Origin: Nereocystis luetkeana
Taxonomy: Eukaryota > Sar > Phaeophyceae > Laminariales > Laminariaceae
Direction: 5' to 3'
NCBI GenBank assembly: GCA_031213475.1
Contig: JARUPZ010000024.1
Span: 7,567,324 to 7,631,323 of the forward strand
Length of the DNA: 64,000 nt
Part shown: piece after piece, positions 22,201 to 34,036 of the stretch
Layout of the letters: every line of letters starts with the position of its first letter
Numbering within the stretch: the first letter of the stretch is position 1
The notes under the pieces: generated by a model
Told to the model about the DNA's origin: nothing
The model's database searches: none
What the model saw: the letters and a program-made list of their open reading frames with translations, nothing else
Translations under genes and position numbers: made by a program

Positions 22201-25200
22201 CTCAGGCCCTTAAGGAATCCAGAGGGACAAATAAATTGAAAGCATGTGGCGATACCGCATCGGCTACACGTGAAGCAAGCTTGCGCTATTATTGGCGTAC
22301 CTAGTAGGGTGCTAATGTCCGAACCTATGCGGTGTTGAGGGGTGAACGATACGCGCATAGCATGTATAGTAATCCCGTCCAACACGGGTGGTGACCTACC
22401 ACACCTAAGACACCCCATGGGACGAATTACACAGCCGGTCTTCTCCAAAACCATTCCTTCAGGGGGGCACGCCCGACAAATTCGGTGGCTCAAGAAAACT
22501 ATTTCGCCAAGATGTGTCCATAGATTCGTCTTCGCTTGCGATTTACACTCTCGAGAAGATCAGTGTTCTGATTTGTCCCAGGGGGGGGGAGGGGAGTGTT
22601 ATCTTGTAATATTATTACACGTTTGGTACGACAAATCTTATCACACGTGTGGTGCGGGTAGTCTTGTCGCACGTGTGGTACGGGTACTCTTATCACAGGT
22701 GTCGTCCGGGCAATCATATCACACGTGCTTTACGGGTAATTTTATCACAAGTGTGGTGCGGGTAATCTTATCACACGCGTGGCACGGATAATAATCACAC
22801 CTGTGGTGCGGGAAATATTATCACATGTGTGGTGCGGGTAATCTTATCCTACGCGTGGTACGGGTAACCTTATCACACGTGTGGTGCGCACAACTGCGGT
22901 ACGGGTAATCTTATCATACCTGTGGTACGGGTGAGCTTATCACACGTCTAGTGCGGGTAAGCTTATCCCACGTGTGATACGGGTAATCTTATCACAGACT
23001 TGGTATGGGTAATCTTATCGCATGTGTGATACAGGTACTACTATCGCACGTATGTGACCAGTAATCTTGTTACACATGCGGCACGGCTAATCTAGCCGCA
23101 CGTGTGGTGCGGATAAATCGTATCCCATGTGTGGTACGGGTAACCTTACCGCACGTGTGATGCGGATAAATCGTATCACATTACGGGTAATCTTGCCGCA
23201 CGTGTGGTGCGGATAAATCGTATCACATGTGTGGTACGGGTGATTATGCCGCACGTGCGGTGCGGATAAGCTTATCGTACGTGTGGTACCAGTAACTTTA
23301 TCACATGTGTTGTAAGGGTGATAATATTACACATGTAGTACGGATTATACTATGAATATCACATATGTCGAACAGGTAATCTCGTCCCACGTGCGGTACG
23401 AGTTATCCTATCACACCTGTGGTGCGGGTTGTCTTCTCACGTCTTATCACAACTGTGGTCCGGGTAATCTCATCACACGTGTGGTGCGGGTATATACACA
23501 CTCTACTCTACTCCATGCTCTTCTTGCTGCACGTTCTTTCCTGCTGTGGACGCTTGGTGATATCGCACTACAGTACTGTAAGGTGTTCACTTTTTTTGTC
23601 AAGGGGGTAGTAGATAGATGTGTGCTAGGTATAGAAAGATTGCCAGTCATTAATAACAATGCCCCATGCTAAGATAGGGAAGGGAGGCCAGCTACGTTCC
23701 TGGTTCGCCATGCTATGCTGAATTAAAGGAGATGCTTGAGATCTATATTCATTATCAGGATAGTGCAACCTGTCTCCTAAGCCCAAGCCCGGCCCTCTCG
23801 TTTTGGCTGGCTGCATACATGATGAACTTATCAACGAAACACATGCTACTTTGTTTTTTTTCTGGTTTTTATTTTGATCATCCCTTTTACTTTTCCAGCC
23901 TAACTCGTAGGAGGTTTTACCCTAAGCGATCTTCTGGACAAGCCGTGGTCACAGGTTTCGTCCCTTCTCCCCCCCGGTACGTGCCTTTTATATTTGTCGC
24001 GCATAGGGTTCAGCATTCCCACTGCTCGTCGATTTTCATCGAATGTAGCTAACTCACGCTCTCGCGCTTTCCGCTAATCAATTTTGTATGCAAGAAAACA
24101 TCCCTAGCATGCACTCGGTGAGGCTTAAACCCACGAAATGGATCTTGCTAGGCACGCGGACCATCTACCAAGCCACAGGGGACGCCGGATTACAAGTAGA
24201 TATCTCCCCCATCGTGTTACATGTAGAAGACCTCTAAGGACCGGTAGGGTGGGAGATCAATATTTCCAGAAGTTCAAGAAGTTCGAGATTATAGATTAGC
24301 CCAAAACAGAAGGTTTCCTGATTATTCTTGTACTAAATATGCGAAATTTGATCGTTCCTGGCATCTGTTCCCTTCGTAATAATCTACAGATCATGACAGA
24401 ATGCCTCCGTATCTTGATGTATCTCGACAAAAAAAATACAAACTATCCATATTTATGAAAATTACGGGAAGAAACAAACTCTCCGATCGTAACGGCCGCA
24501 TCACGCTTTTTCCCCTGCGTAGCATTGTTCTAATACAGTATGATATACTCGACTGCTTGACCCCGTGCAGGTGGATGAAGGAATAGTTGTGCGGGTCACG
24601 GATGATACCGCCTCATTCATGTTCGATGGAGAGGACATTGTCCGTTACTACGCCAATGGGGTAACGGTATCCAGGATGGAAGACGGGGGAGAGCTGGTGA
24701 GTGTGCGTGCGCGCTGGAGGTTTGAGTAGTAAAAAAGCAAACAGTTAACAACAGGAGCCTAGACATAACGTGTGGCCGTCCGACCCCAGCATTCGGCCCG
24801 GCAAGGATTTAAGCTGAGAAAGTATTTCGGTAAACCTTCAATGCTTCACTCTTCCACCCTCGTTTCTCACAATAATAGGATTTGTTAAGTTTGGTGTCCA
24901 TGCCATGTTAGGTTTGGTGTCCATGCCACTCGTCATACACCCTTTTGTCGAGCCTTCAAATACATCTCGCTGGGCGATCCAACTTATCTGTGGTTGAGCT
25001 AGGAATCGAAATGGGCTGTATGCACTTCCGGTTTTCCTGACAGCTCGGAGAGTTGCGTAACCGCAGTAGCCTCTCTCGCATCTTTTCGTTTGGAATGTCC
25101 ATCGAAACATGAAACTAGAAAGCTTTGTACTAACATTCACTGAGGCAATAGACGAACAACACACGTATACCATCAATCGGGGCACTCTAACCGATGTCGA

Positions 25201-27781
25201 TACTGCCCTTCCCCTGCGACTTCCCCTCCGCTCACCCATAACCCCTTGCCGTACATGTCTAACGTGTTCATTGTACAATCGTACAGGACGGTTCACACCA
25301 CGAGGAGGTCAAGCTAAGCCCTCAGCTCAAGGCTTCGCTGGATGCAGTCCACGCCAAACTCAACGGCGAATCTGGCATAGCGTCCACGACTCACCGACCA
25401 ACTTCCTTCTCCTCGTCGCCTTCCTCCACTGCATCCCCTTCACTTACCTCCGAAGTCGGAGACAACATTGCCGAGAACGACGATTGCATCGAGACTCCCT
25501 ACTTCCAGTCCCTGGGTGAACCCGGCTCTTGCCCCGCTCCGGCATTTAGACCTGCAATCGCCCACCCGGCCAGACCCTCCTCCTCCTCCTCTACATCCTC
25601 TGCATCCTCTACATCCTCTACATCCTCTACATCCGAATTCGAATACAGTGATGGAAAGAGTGGCGTTTGTTGTTCAACCCTGTTTTACCAGGCTGCGAAT
25701 GGGCCCGGATCTTGCCCCTCTCGGGAATCTTCCTCTGCCGAGACCGCTACGACTATCTCAGCCAGAGACGGTGAAACAGAAACCCAAGCTACCACCGGCG
25801 TCTCTGAAAACAACGAGGACAACAAAACCAACGCCACGGCTGATAATGGAGGCAGCAACAACGATGACGCCATAACGGAGCGTAAACACCACGACCGAGA
25901 CGATGACAGAAGCGAGAACATGGTGGGCAAGCGTGATGAACCAGCATCATCGACGACGACGCCCCCACCCCTCGACGTTATCGCGGCCGGCGATATCCCC
26001 GATGATTCTGCTCCTACGCCAGCCGACCGCGACGCTGATGGAAGCGAAAACAGCACGACCGACACAGACCAAACGTCGCCCTTGGTGATATCCCCCCGAC
26101 CGACCACCAACGATGCTACCGACGAATCCGTGGATGCTATCCAGGATGACATGGGTACGGTACCCCCCCGTCCTACGGATACCGATGCTACCGACGGATC
26201 AGCGACTGCCAACCAGGATGATATTGGTAAGGCGCCCCGGACGCCGGCCTCCAGTGATGCTACCGACGGATCGAAGGCTACCGGCCAAGATGGCAACGCC
26301 ACGAACGACGAGACGAGGTCAGGTCAACGAGGCAAGAGCCACTCGGCGTCATCAAAGGCCAAGCTCGTGCTGAAAGTGGGCGAGAAGCTGCTCGGACCTT
26401 TGATATCCTCGAACGGTAAGTCGGCCGTGTGGCCCAGCAAACACGGGTCCATCTTCTTCGCCAAGAAGCCTTGGAGTGATGGCATGTCTTCAGATGCATC
26501 GGGAAAGGACAAGCAGCAGCCCGAGCTTGCCCGCCCGTCGGTGATGGTGGCCGCTGATGCTGGTCGGCTGAAGCGCGTGCTCCAAGCGAGGGCAGAGGTG
26601 AAGAAAGACCAGCGGGATGGGACCCTACCGACCGAAGAACGAGCGAAGGGGGGAAGGAGTGCTTGGGGATGGGTTCCCTCGTTTCGCACTCGGCACCAGA
26701 AGCTTGTCGAGACGGCGAGGCGGCACCTGGGAGAAGTTGAGATGACACTCGACGAGAGGGGATGCGTGGTGAGTCGCGTGTTGGAGGGCTGGTTGGTTGT
26801 GTTGAGCTAGCGGCGACGTTGACTTGTTAGGATCATGTATCGTCCGTTCATTACCACCAAGTGGTGATCATGGTACCTCTTAGATATGACGATGTAATCG
26901 TTGGGTTGGCACCTACTGCAGGATAGGCGTCTGCCACGGATCGGGGCAACACCCAAGGTGTTCGAGTGTGCTCGCGTGAAGAGCTGTTTCCCACATCACG
27001 CAACAAACAATCGGGTCTGTTAACCGTCCAAGCTAAAGCTCGATATCAAATTTCATTTCTATAAAAAGATGTATGTGGAGTTGAAGAATTGAGCTTAAAC
27101 GGTCGGGTCCAAAGATTCAACGTGTGAGAGTCGCAAAGCGTCAAACGTCGAACCCTCCCCTACCGTAGTCCGGCTATACTATAATCAAGTAAAACCCGTG
27201 CCTCAGCACGCCTCCATTCTATGACGTTTACTGTGCAAACCGTTGGTCAGATAAGATAGTTCTAGGGTCGCCCTCTAGCGTACCGGTAGGATAATTGCAA
27301 TGGAACAGGGTCGCCAGCTGAAAGAGGGGATTACCCACAGGAGATCGAAAATTATCAAGGGCGAACTTGTGACAAGCGTCTGCGCCGGTTTAGAGCATTT
27401 TCGCGCTTTTGTCGGCCTTGCGATTGATCTAGAATATATAAAGGCGGCCAACAATGCTGCATTGTGGTAGGTATGATCATATGAAGATCTAACACGCAGC
27501 CCTCTGTCGCGTAAAGCGTGCCTCCCTCATCGTACCTCCCGCCCACTCTGCCTGCCTCAATTTCCGCCCTACGGCACCCGGCATCTACACAGGAGGTGAC
27601 TGTCGACGGCACCTGTGTGCTGTCAAGATCAGGCCGTTTTAAGCGGGAGTGGATGAACCGCTTCCCCTGGCGGAGGAGCAAGGACAACAACTACCAGCTG
27701 CGCGTCGAGGGTGACCGAATGGAAGTCCGCTTGAGGGAAAAAACGGTCTGGGGGGTTCCGGCTAATGACATCATGGGATAG
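19284..27781 (+). CDS. Gene 2: secreted protein of unknown function, eight exons, about 844 residues
   Basis: Paralogue of the gene at 4,914. Inferred exons: 19284-19559, 20417-20472, 20569-20752, 21022-21153, 22023-22112, 24571-24696, 25287-26768, 27593-27781. All phases match and I found no stop in any exon. The large exon opens right after a TACAG acceptor and reads through upstream of its first internal ATG at 25,920. It has extra Ser-Thr/Ala codons (25,590-25,632) that make the exon 18 bp longer than in gene 1. Exon 2 starts AAT after a CTCAG acceptor, where genes 1 and 3 have TAT after CGCAG. Exon 6 reads FMFDGED where the others read FMSDGED. Intron 5 (22,113-24,570) is longer than in gene 1 because it holds a SINE-like insertion. 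The start codon and signal peptide are the same as in gene 1 except for one Ile to Met change near residue 9. Exons 2 and 3 are least certain. Confidence 0.72.
22600..23492 (+). repeat. Palindromic ~26-bp minisatellite in intron 5 of gene 2
   Basis: It has the same repeat type as 8,225-9,150 (core CACACGTGTG), but the order of variant repeats differs. Several GCCGCACGTGTGGTGCGGAT-type variants cluster in its second half, as they do in unit 3. Confidence 0.9.
23850..24190 (-). repeat. tRNA-derived SINE (family B), unit 2
   Basis: Read on the minus strand it begins with a tRNA-like head (CCCTGTGGCTTGGTAGATGG as a box A region, then GTGGGTTTAAGCCTCAC as box B), followed by a ~250-bp body and an A-rich end. 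Units 1 and 4 lack it: there the flanking CATGCTAC and TACAAGTAG join directly. The clean empty site makes the insertion limits secure. It lies in intron 5 of gene 2. Confidence 0.7.
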
Positions 27782-29110
27782 ATGCATAGGTTGTAGGTGC
27801 TTCCTCAATTTCGGTTTTTCTGTAGGGCATCAGTTTAATATTCCACCTGTTCAACTTGTAGGGATGACCTAAGCCTAATACTACACTGTGTGCTACTGTA
27901 AGTATTGTTTTTCTGACCTGTTAAGGGGGGGCTGATGTTGTGACCAGAACCCACGATAGACCCAAACACCACGCACCCCCCGAGCTTAACACGCCATTTT
28001 TGGTTTTGATTAGTATCACACGATGTGTTGCCCGGTAATACGTGACTCGGTCTAGGCGTACCCTTCCATGTGTATTGTACGGCCTGGGCGTGCAAAGGAA
28101 GGAAGGCAGCGACAGGGAAGGGGTGTGTGTATGGTGTGTGGTACAGAAACCCCAACGGGGACGATCGATTTCGTAGTTTGCGTAAATTTCCCTATCATGC
28201 TGGTGGGGAGTACTGCGCTTCCCCACGAGCATCGTCGCTGGCGTTTTTGTTTAGGAGGGCACCGCTACCCTTGGGATGTCATGTAGACTCACGTGGTGAC
28301 AGTTTCTAATGTTTTTTAAACGTTCGAAGGACTGGAGTTCACAGCAGGGGTACAGAGCTAGTGACACGAGGCCCGTCAGGAGGTCAATCAACACCGCTTC
28401 TCATAAACACATCGCTGGGGTGCAAGCTCGAACTCCGAGCCGTTGTACCTGCCAAGCACCACGTGGTGTATACTGGCAATGATTTTAGTGGTGTACACGA
28501 CACGACACGTACTAATTAAAATACTAAGAGGGTTAGCACTAAGGACAGCACAGGTAGACGTGAACCACCCTTCCGGCATCTTATCAGGAGGTGGTAAAAG
28601 TGGCCGGGACCCTCTCCTTGCATAGTGTTAGCGTAACCAAAACTTGTGGAAGACTTCAACACGGTGGCAAAACCCACAAGGTTTCGACAACCTCTCAATC
28701 CGATAAGCGTACTGGTGTGCTACATTGTTAAACTTCTTCTCAAAATGAGTTTTACGTCGACATCAGGCAAGGGGCGGGGTCCCGGCCACCTGTGGGACAG
28801 GCGTCCTAAGTACCTTGTGGAAACTCAAAGCCCTGCGAGGCTGCGTGTTTGTTTACGTTCCGTGGGATTTGCCTCATTTATTTCGGTGTGATACTATCCT
28901 CGGCATCAGCCTCATTATCGCCATCACCATTATCAGAATCGTCATCATCGTGCATGTGTGCCACCTATGCCCGGGAGGGAGAGGAGCAAGCATCTACTGC
29001 ATGCCTATTTAGGTACGTTTCCATTCGTCGCAGCAAACGGAAACACAGATAGGCGCCTATTGAAAGGTCACCCCATGCAAAAAAAGGCAGCCTGTGGTAT
29101 GTGATACCTG
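27782..29110. other. 3' flank of gene 2, no gene seen
   Basis: It corresponds to 13,039-14,366. From about 28,383 to 29,080 it aligns with unit 1 without a length change. No gene or mobile element is seen. Confidence 0.4.
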
Positions 29111-29456
29111 GTAGATATTTTGTGTAGGACTGGCCACTGGCAGCCTCAATCAGCAGAAATTGTTTCTGACTCCGGCCGTGGTCAGTGTATTGGATTGCAT
29201 CAATGCACCGGTCGGGTGAAGCGAATAGGCGAGGTGGTTCGACCGCCAGCCATGGTGTGACCAAACGAAAAACAAACAGGAGCCCGATTATCTACGGTAG
29301 CTCACGCTGTGATTGGCGTGTTTCACAGGGTCGTTGCCAATGGACGTTAACCCAACCGATGCCTTCTGTAATACGAGGTTTCAACGCTGACGCGGATCGC
29401 ATATCAATAAAAGCGACCGCAAGGCCCGAGAGTAGCTCGACCAATCGTCCCCCGTT
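29111..29456. other. Start of unit 3, no gene seen
   Basis: It matches 1-347 with clearly more substitutions than unit 2 shows. Nothing else is seen. Confidence 0.4.
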
Positions 29457-30000
29457 CTGAACTGTATATTTTATATAGGTCGGGTTGGGATCGGTTGGCA
29501 ATGACACTGTAAAATATGCCCCTCACTACGTAAGCTAGACAACCAGGGTACCGCTTCGTTCGTTTGTCTGTTTGTTGTTCGTGCGTCGACCACAACTGGC
29601 GATCGATTTGGATATTTTGTGCGGGATGGAGGACCTTTACTCCGCACAAGGGGAATAATCGCATCTCGTTGTGTGCATGGCAACGCCTCCACGAGGCAAA
29701 TACATAGTACACACGTTGCTGTCTCTGGAAGTAGCAACACCGAAACATGAATGCAACTCATTGAAGCTATCATCCACGTGCAAGTCCGCCTCATCAGAGG
29801 TTCTTGGTAGGATAGCTCACCCTTCATTTGACTCGCCGAATCACTTACGGCGCTTCGCCCTTGGTGCAACCAACATGCCTGTCAGGACGGTGAAAGCCAG
29901 ACGTGCTCTGTCCCGGCATTGTAGGAATACCACGGTCTATGGTCATACAATTACGGCCAAGCATGATGTCGAATACACCCTCCCCCTCCCCACCCCTGGC
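29457..30000 (+). repeat. Dispersed ~540-bp element, unit 3 copy
   Basis: This copy lies at the same place in the unit as the copies in units 1 and 2, with more scattered substitutions in its left third. Confidence 0.58.
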
Positions 30001-30235
30001 TGAGGAGGGGGGGGCACCAGAGGCCAAAACTTTTGCGTCATCGCTTCATGCCCCATTCCAATCGGGGCTCAACACTACTTCTATCCGCGGGGATTGCGGT
30101 TATCGACAGAGAAAAAACGTTGAAAATACTTCAGAAAATATTATAGAAACGGGTGGTGATGATCAGTGACGACGGTCTTCCTTGGGTTTTGTTCGAGCAG
30201 GCATCCGTGAAATATTTCAGTCTTGAAAAGGTCTC

Positions 30236-32062
30236 AATCTACGACCAGCCAGGGACAAATACAACGACCCCCCGAATCGACACCGCCCTGAACAATGTGG
30301 AAACCCGACGCCCATAGGCTGATCACTGATTTGATGAGGTCCATGGAACTAACGGCACCCGGGGAAAATAGAGCCCCATCTCTGGCACAAAAATCAATTC
30401 ATGCTATTATAACCCCAACAACCCACGGACGAAAACAGACACCCCCCGGGTCGATACTGAACGGATCAATGGGTAAGCCCCACCCCTACTGGCCGACTTA
30501 TGGTTGGCTGGGGCCTATGGATCCAGCGCGCGGCAAGAGTTTCGCCAGGGGGCACCGGCGAGGTCCCGTCGCACCCGGGGATGACAGGGCTCCATCACGG
30601 ATTAAATAACATCCCATGTATCTACAAATCCAACACCCCGGGACAACTACGGAAATCCCTCGGGTCGATACCGCTCAGTATGGTGTGGGATCCCCACCCC
30701 TACTGGGTGATTTCTGATTCAGCTGGGGATCATAGAGTCGGCGCCTGGCAAGAGTTTCTCCAACGAACAACGTCGAAGAACATCCGCACCTGGAGATGAT
30801 AAGACCACATCTCCATATCAGAAATTCGCCCATACATCTACAACTCCAAAATGCCGGGGACGAAAACAGAGATTGACAGGGTAGCTTTCACCCCGCAAGG
30901 TGTGGAATTCCCCACCTTACTGGCTGCTTTATGGTGAGCTAGGGCCCAAGGGGCCAGCGACGGCGAGAACTGACCAACGGAGCAACGGCTAGATCCCGCC
31001 GCACCCGAGAAAGATAAGGTATCATCGTCTGATCAGAAAACCTTGCATACATCTACAATTTACCACTCCAACAACCCGGTGGAAACAAAACGGAATTCCC
31101 TCGGGTCGATACTGCCCCCCAAGGTGGGGATAAACCCCCCCTCGTCGGCTGATTTCTGATATGGTTGGGGCTCAAAAACTCAGCGAGCGGCGCGTGTTGC
31201 CCCACGGGACAAGGGCGACGTCCCGACGCACCCGGGGATGGTAGGTTCCCGTCCCCAGATCTAAACTGTTTCCATACATCTACATCTTCAACAACCCGGG
31301 GACTATACCGGCGATCCTCCTGGTTGGCTTTGCCCCGCAAGGTGTGAAAGGCCGACCCCACTGGCTGATGTATGCTTTGGCTGGGGCTCATCGTGAAGCC
31401 AGCGCACGGCGAGAGCTTACTCTTGGGGCAACGTCGAGTTCCTGTCGCACCCAGGGACTAAACCGGACATCGCTCGAATCGATACCGCTCTACAAGGCAT
31501 AACACCTACAACCCCACTGACAGATTTCAGGTTCAACTGGGGCTCATGGTCGATGTCCCGCGCCGTACCCGGGGATAATAAGGCCCATCCTCGGATCAGA
31601 AATAATCCCATACATGTAAAACTCAAACAACCCGGAGACTAAAACGGACATTCCACGGGCCGATACCACCCCGCACGGTGTTCTTCTATTTGCATTCAGG
31701 GTAGTACATCACAGCACACTACGATTATACTTCTGACCTTGTACTTACAAATCTACCTAGGGCAATGCAAAGCTTGCGCCAAGGGTGGAGCGGTGGCCGC
31801 ACCGCAATATGAACGATGGCCCGTCGCTCCCGGGGATGGTCTTGAGCCCAATCTCTGAATCGAAAATGCTTCCGCATATGTACAACTTCAGTAACCCGGG
31901 AACAACATGGGTCGATACCTCCCCCCACAGTGGTTCTTACATTGCCGGTCAAAGGGATACATCATAGCACACACTACGAGTTCTCCCCTACCAGATACTT
32001 ACAAATTTCTATTGGCAACGCAGGGCTAGCGCCACGGGCGGAGCAGTGGCCGTACCGCTAGT
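30236..32062 (+). repeat. Array of ~210-bp degenerate monomers, unit 3
   Basis: It has the same monomer order as units 1 and 2 but with scattered substitutions and small indels. One example is an extra GGAGCAACGG-like piece near 30,980 that unit 4 also has. Unit 3 thus keeps an older state at that point. Confidence 0.82.
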
Positions 32063-32984
32063 GAGTATAACATCTCCTGATCAGCCTGCTGCAACTACTG
32101 CTGTTGTACTGGCCGGCTCAAACCGTATACGACGGGATACATTGCTACTGTACTAGTGTGTTGTGTCCACATTAAATAGTTATTTCTACCCAGCTTCATC
32201 AGTACACCCAGTGTCCGTCCCGACTCCTAATCTTAGAGGGACTGACTCTGTGTGACAAACTGTGTGAGATAGAGGAAGAAGAAAAACAATAATAAACCGC
32301 AAATTCAAGGGTCAAGCAAGTGAAGTGCCAGCGTACCGGGTACGAAAGCACAACATCACAAGCTAAACCAGAAAATTGGTACAAAAAGCCAATGAACCAA
32401 AAAACACTTCTGAAACGAAACAAAATACAACTGGCGCAAGGAGATCAAATGGAAGACCGCTATTAATAGACGGAAATTATACGTACAGACAGCTGCTGCA
32501 CGGACGAAGCAACGCAAAAGAGAGGAAGATACCAGCATACGGACGGCGGGGAGGGCAAACGAAACAAAGGGAGAGACGAGGCAAAGCAGTGAGAAGGAAG
32601 AGAGAAGGGAGTAAAACGTCGTACCCCAGGCGGAGATGTTCAAGGGTGCCCGTTTGACCTACGGTAGATTTAATTACTGCCACTACATCGGTACATACTG
32701 TGCCGGGGCCCAGCCGGAATGTTGTGCGGTGTCATAGCTAGAAGGTATCAAAAGTCATGAAATAATTCGCGCAAACTCACTAACTATGGAACGAACACTC
32801 CCCACATGGTGTTTGGAGTTGAGGCGGTTTTTATATATTTCATAGAATTTGTACAGTATGTCGTGCCTGTCGTATTTACAGTAATACTGTAGTATCGTAC
32901 GATGATTGATTGGCATGACATCGCATTGTCTACTCTGCATGCTTACTGCAGAGCATTGTACGTACAGTGGTATATCTGGGTCCC
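32063..32984. other. Purine-rich intergenic stretch, unit 3
   Basis: It is the counterpart of 2,931-3,852 with scattered indels. No gene is seen. Confidence 0.4.
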
Positions 32985-33098
32985 GGTCGCCCCGGTGGGC
33001 CCGTGGTACCCTTGGATGCTGCTACAAGTTGGTGATGGGGTTCGAATACCACGTGGGGGGTCGAACTTTCAAGTTTATTCTGGCTTATTTCCAAAAGT
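32985..33098 (+). repeat. tRNA-derived SINE (family A), unit 3
   Basis: This is the same insertion as in units 1, 2 and 4, with the box B-like GGGTTCGAATACC and the AACTTTCAAGTTTATTCTGG tail. Confidence 0.58.
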
Positions 33099-34036
33099 AA
33101 CTGGAGTGACAAGAAACGGAATCGACTGATGAGAGGGCCTATTCGTAGCAGTTGGGGTAGGCGCAATGCGATACGAGTCAACCACGTAAGAAGGGGCCGA
33201 GGGCTTCTCGCGATCAAAAGGTGAGGCAAAACCTGTACGGGGGAGGAGGGACAGGATTCTGCTTCATGACCACAGATCTGAGTTACGACGACTACTACTG
33301 TAAGAAGGAGAGAGAACGGAAGGGCAGAGACAAGAAACAGAATGACAAAAAAAAAAGAAACGAAAAAGAGATACTGTATCAGGATCGAGGAAGCGGCACG
33401 GACACTGTCTACTTGTCGTTGTGTTGGATGTCGACGGGTAGAAAGAAATGTTTAATGTGGAGATCACACGCACCCTCGCTCGAGTCAGTAAAATGCTATT
33501 GACAGCGCGGCAATCTTCTCATCATCAACCGACAAACCCGCTACCTGCGGCCCATGATGCTTCGTCTCGCTTCGCTGAACGGCATACTACGGCATACAGC
33601 ATGATGATGATTTTATGACATACAACAACAGCAGCAACGGCAGTGCTTTGCAGCCGAGATAAACAATGTTGCCGTTCTGTCGCACGAAATTTCGATGTCA
33701 CATCACCACATTAAATCCCAGATGAAACTCAGCATCAACATTTGCGAAGGATCAAAAGAATGTTTTGGATATTGTCCGTTTCATCTCGAAATGACAGCTC
33801 CCGACGTGATGCTTGAGGTATCATGTCACCTTTTATCAGAGGGATGTGACATCTAGTAGCCCTTCGGAGGACAGCCGCACAGGTCATAGTAAAACCCAGC
33901 CCACCTTCCGTTGGTCCTCTCCCCATCCCATCACACACGTTGCGCTGCCCTAGCCAGCGTTGGAACACAAAGGCCCCTGTCCCTCTCTCTTCTGCCCTGC
34001 AAGTAAGCGAGAGACAAGGCTCTTGGTTCTGCGACG

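Larger units (their letters stand above)
14367..29110 (+). repeat. Unit 2 of the tandem segmental array (14,744 bp)
   Basis: This is a second full unit in the same orientation as unit 1. It is longer than unit 1 mainly because of a ~341-bp SINE-like insertion in intron 5 of its gene (23,850-24,190). Its first 3.9 kb is almost identical to unit 1, whereas other stretches share indels with unit 3, so the unit is a mosaic. Confidence 0.93.
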
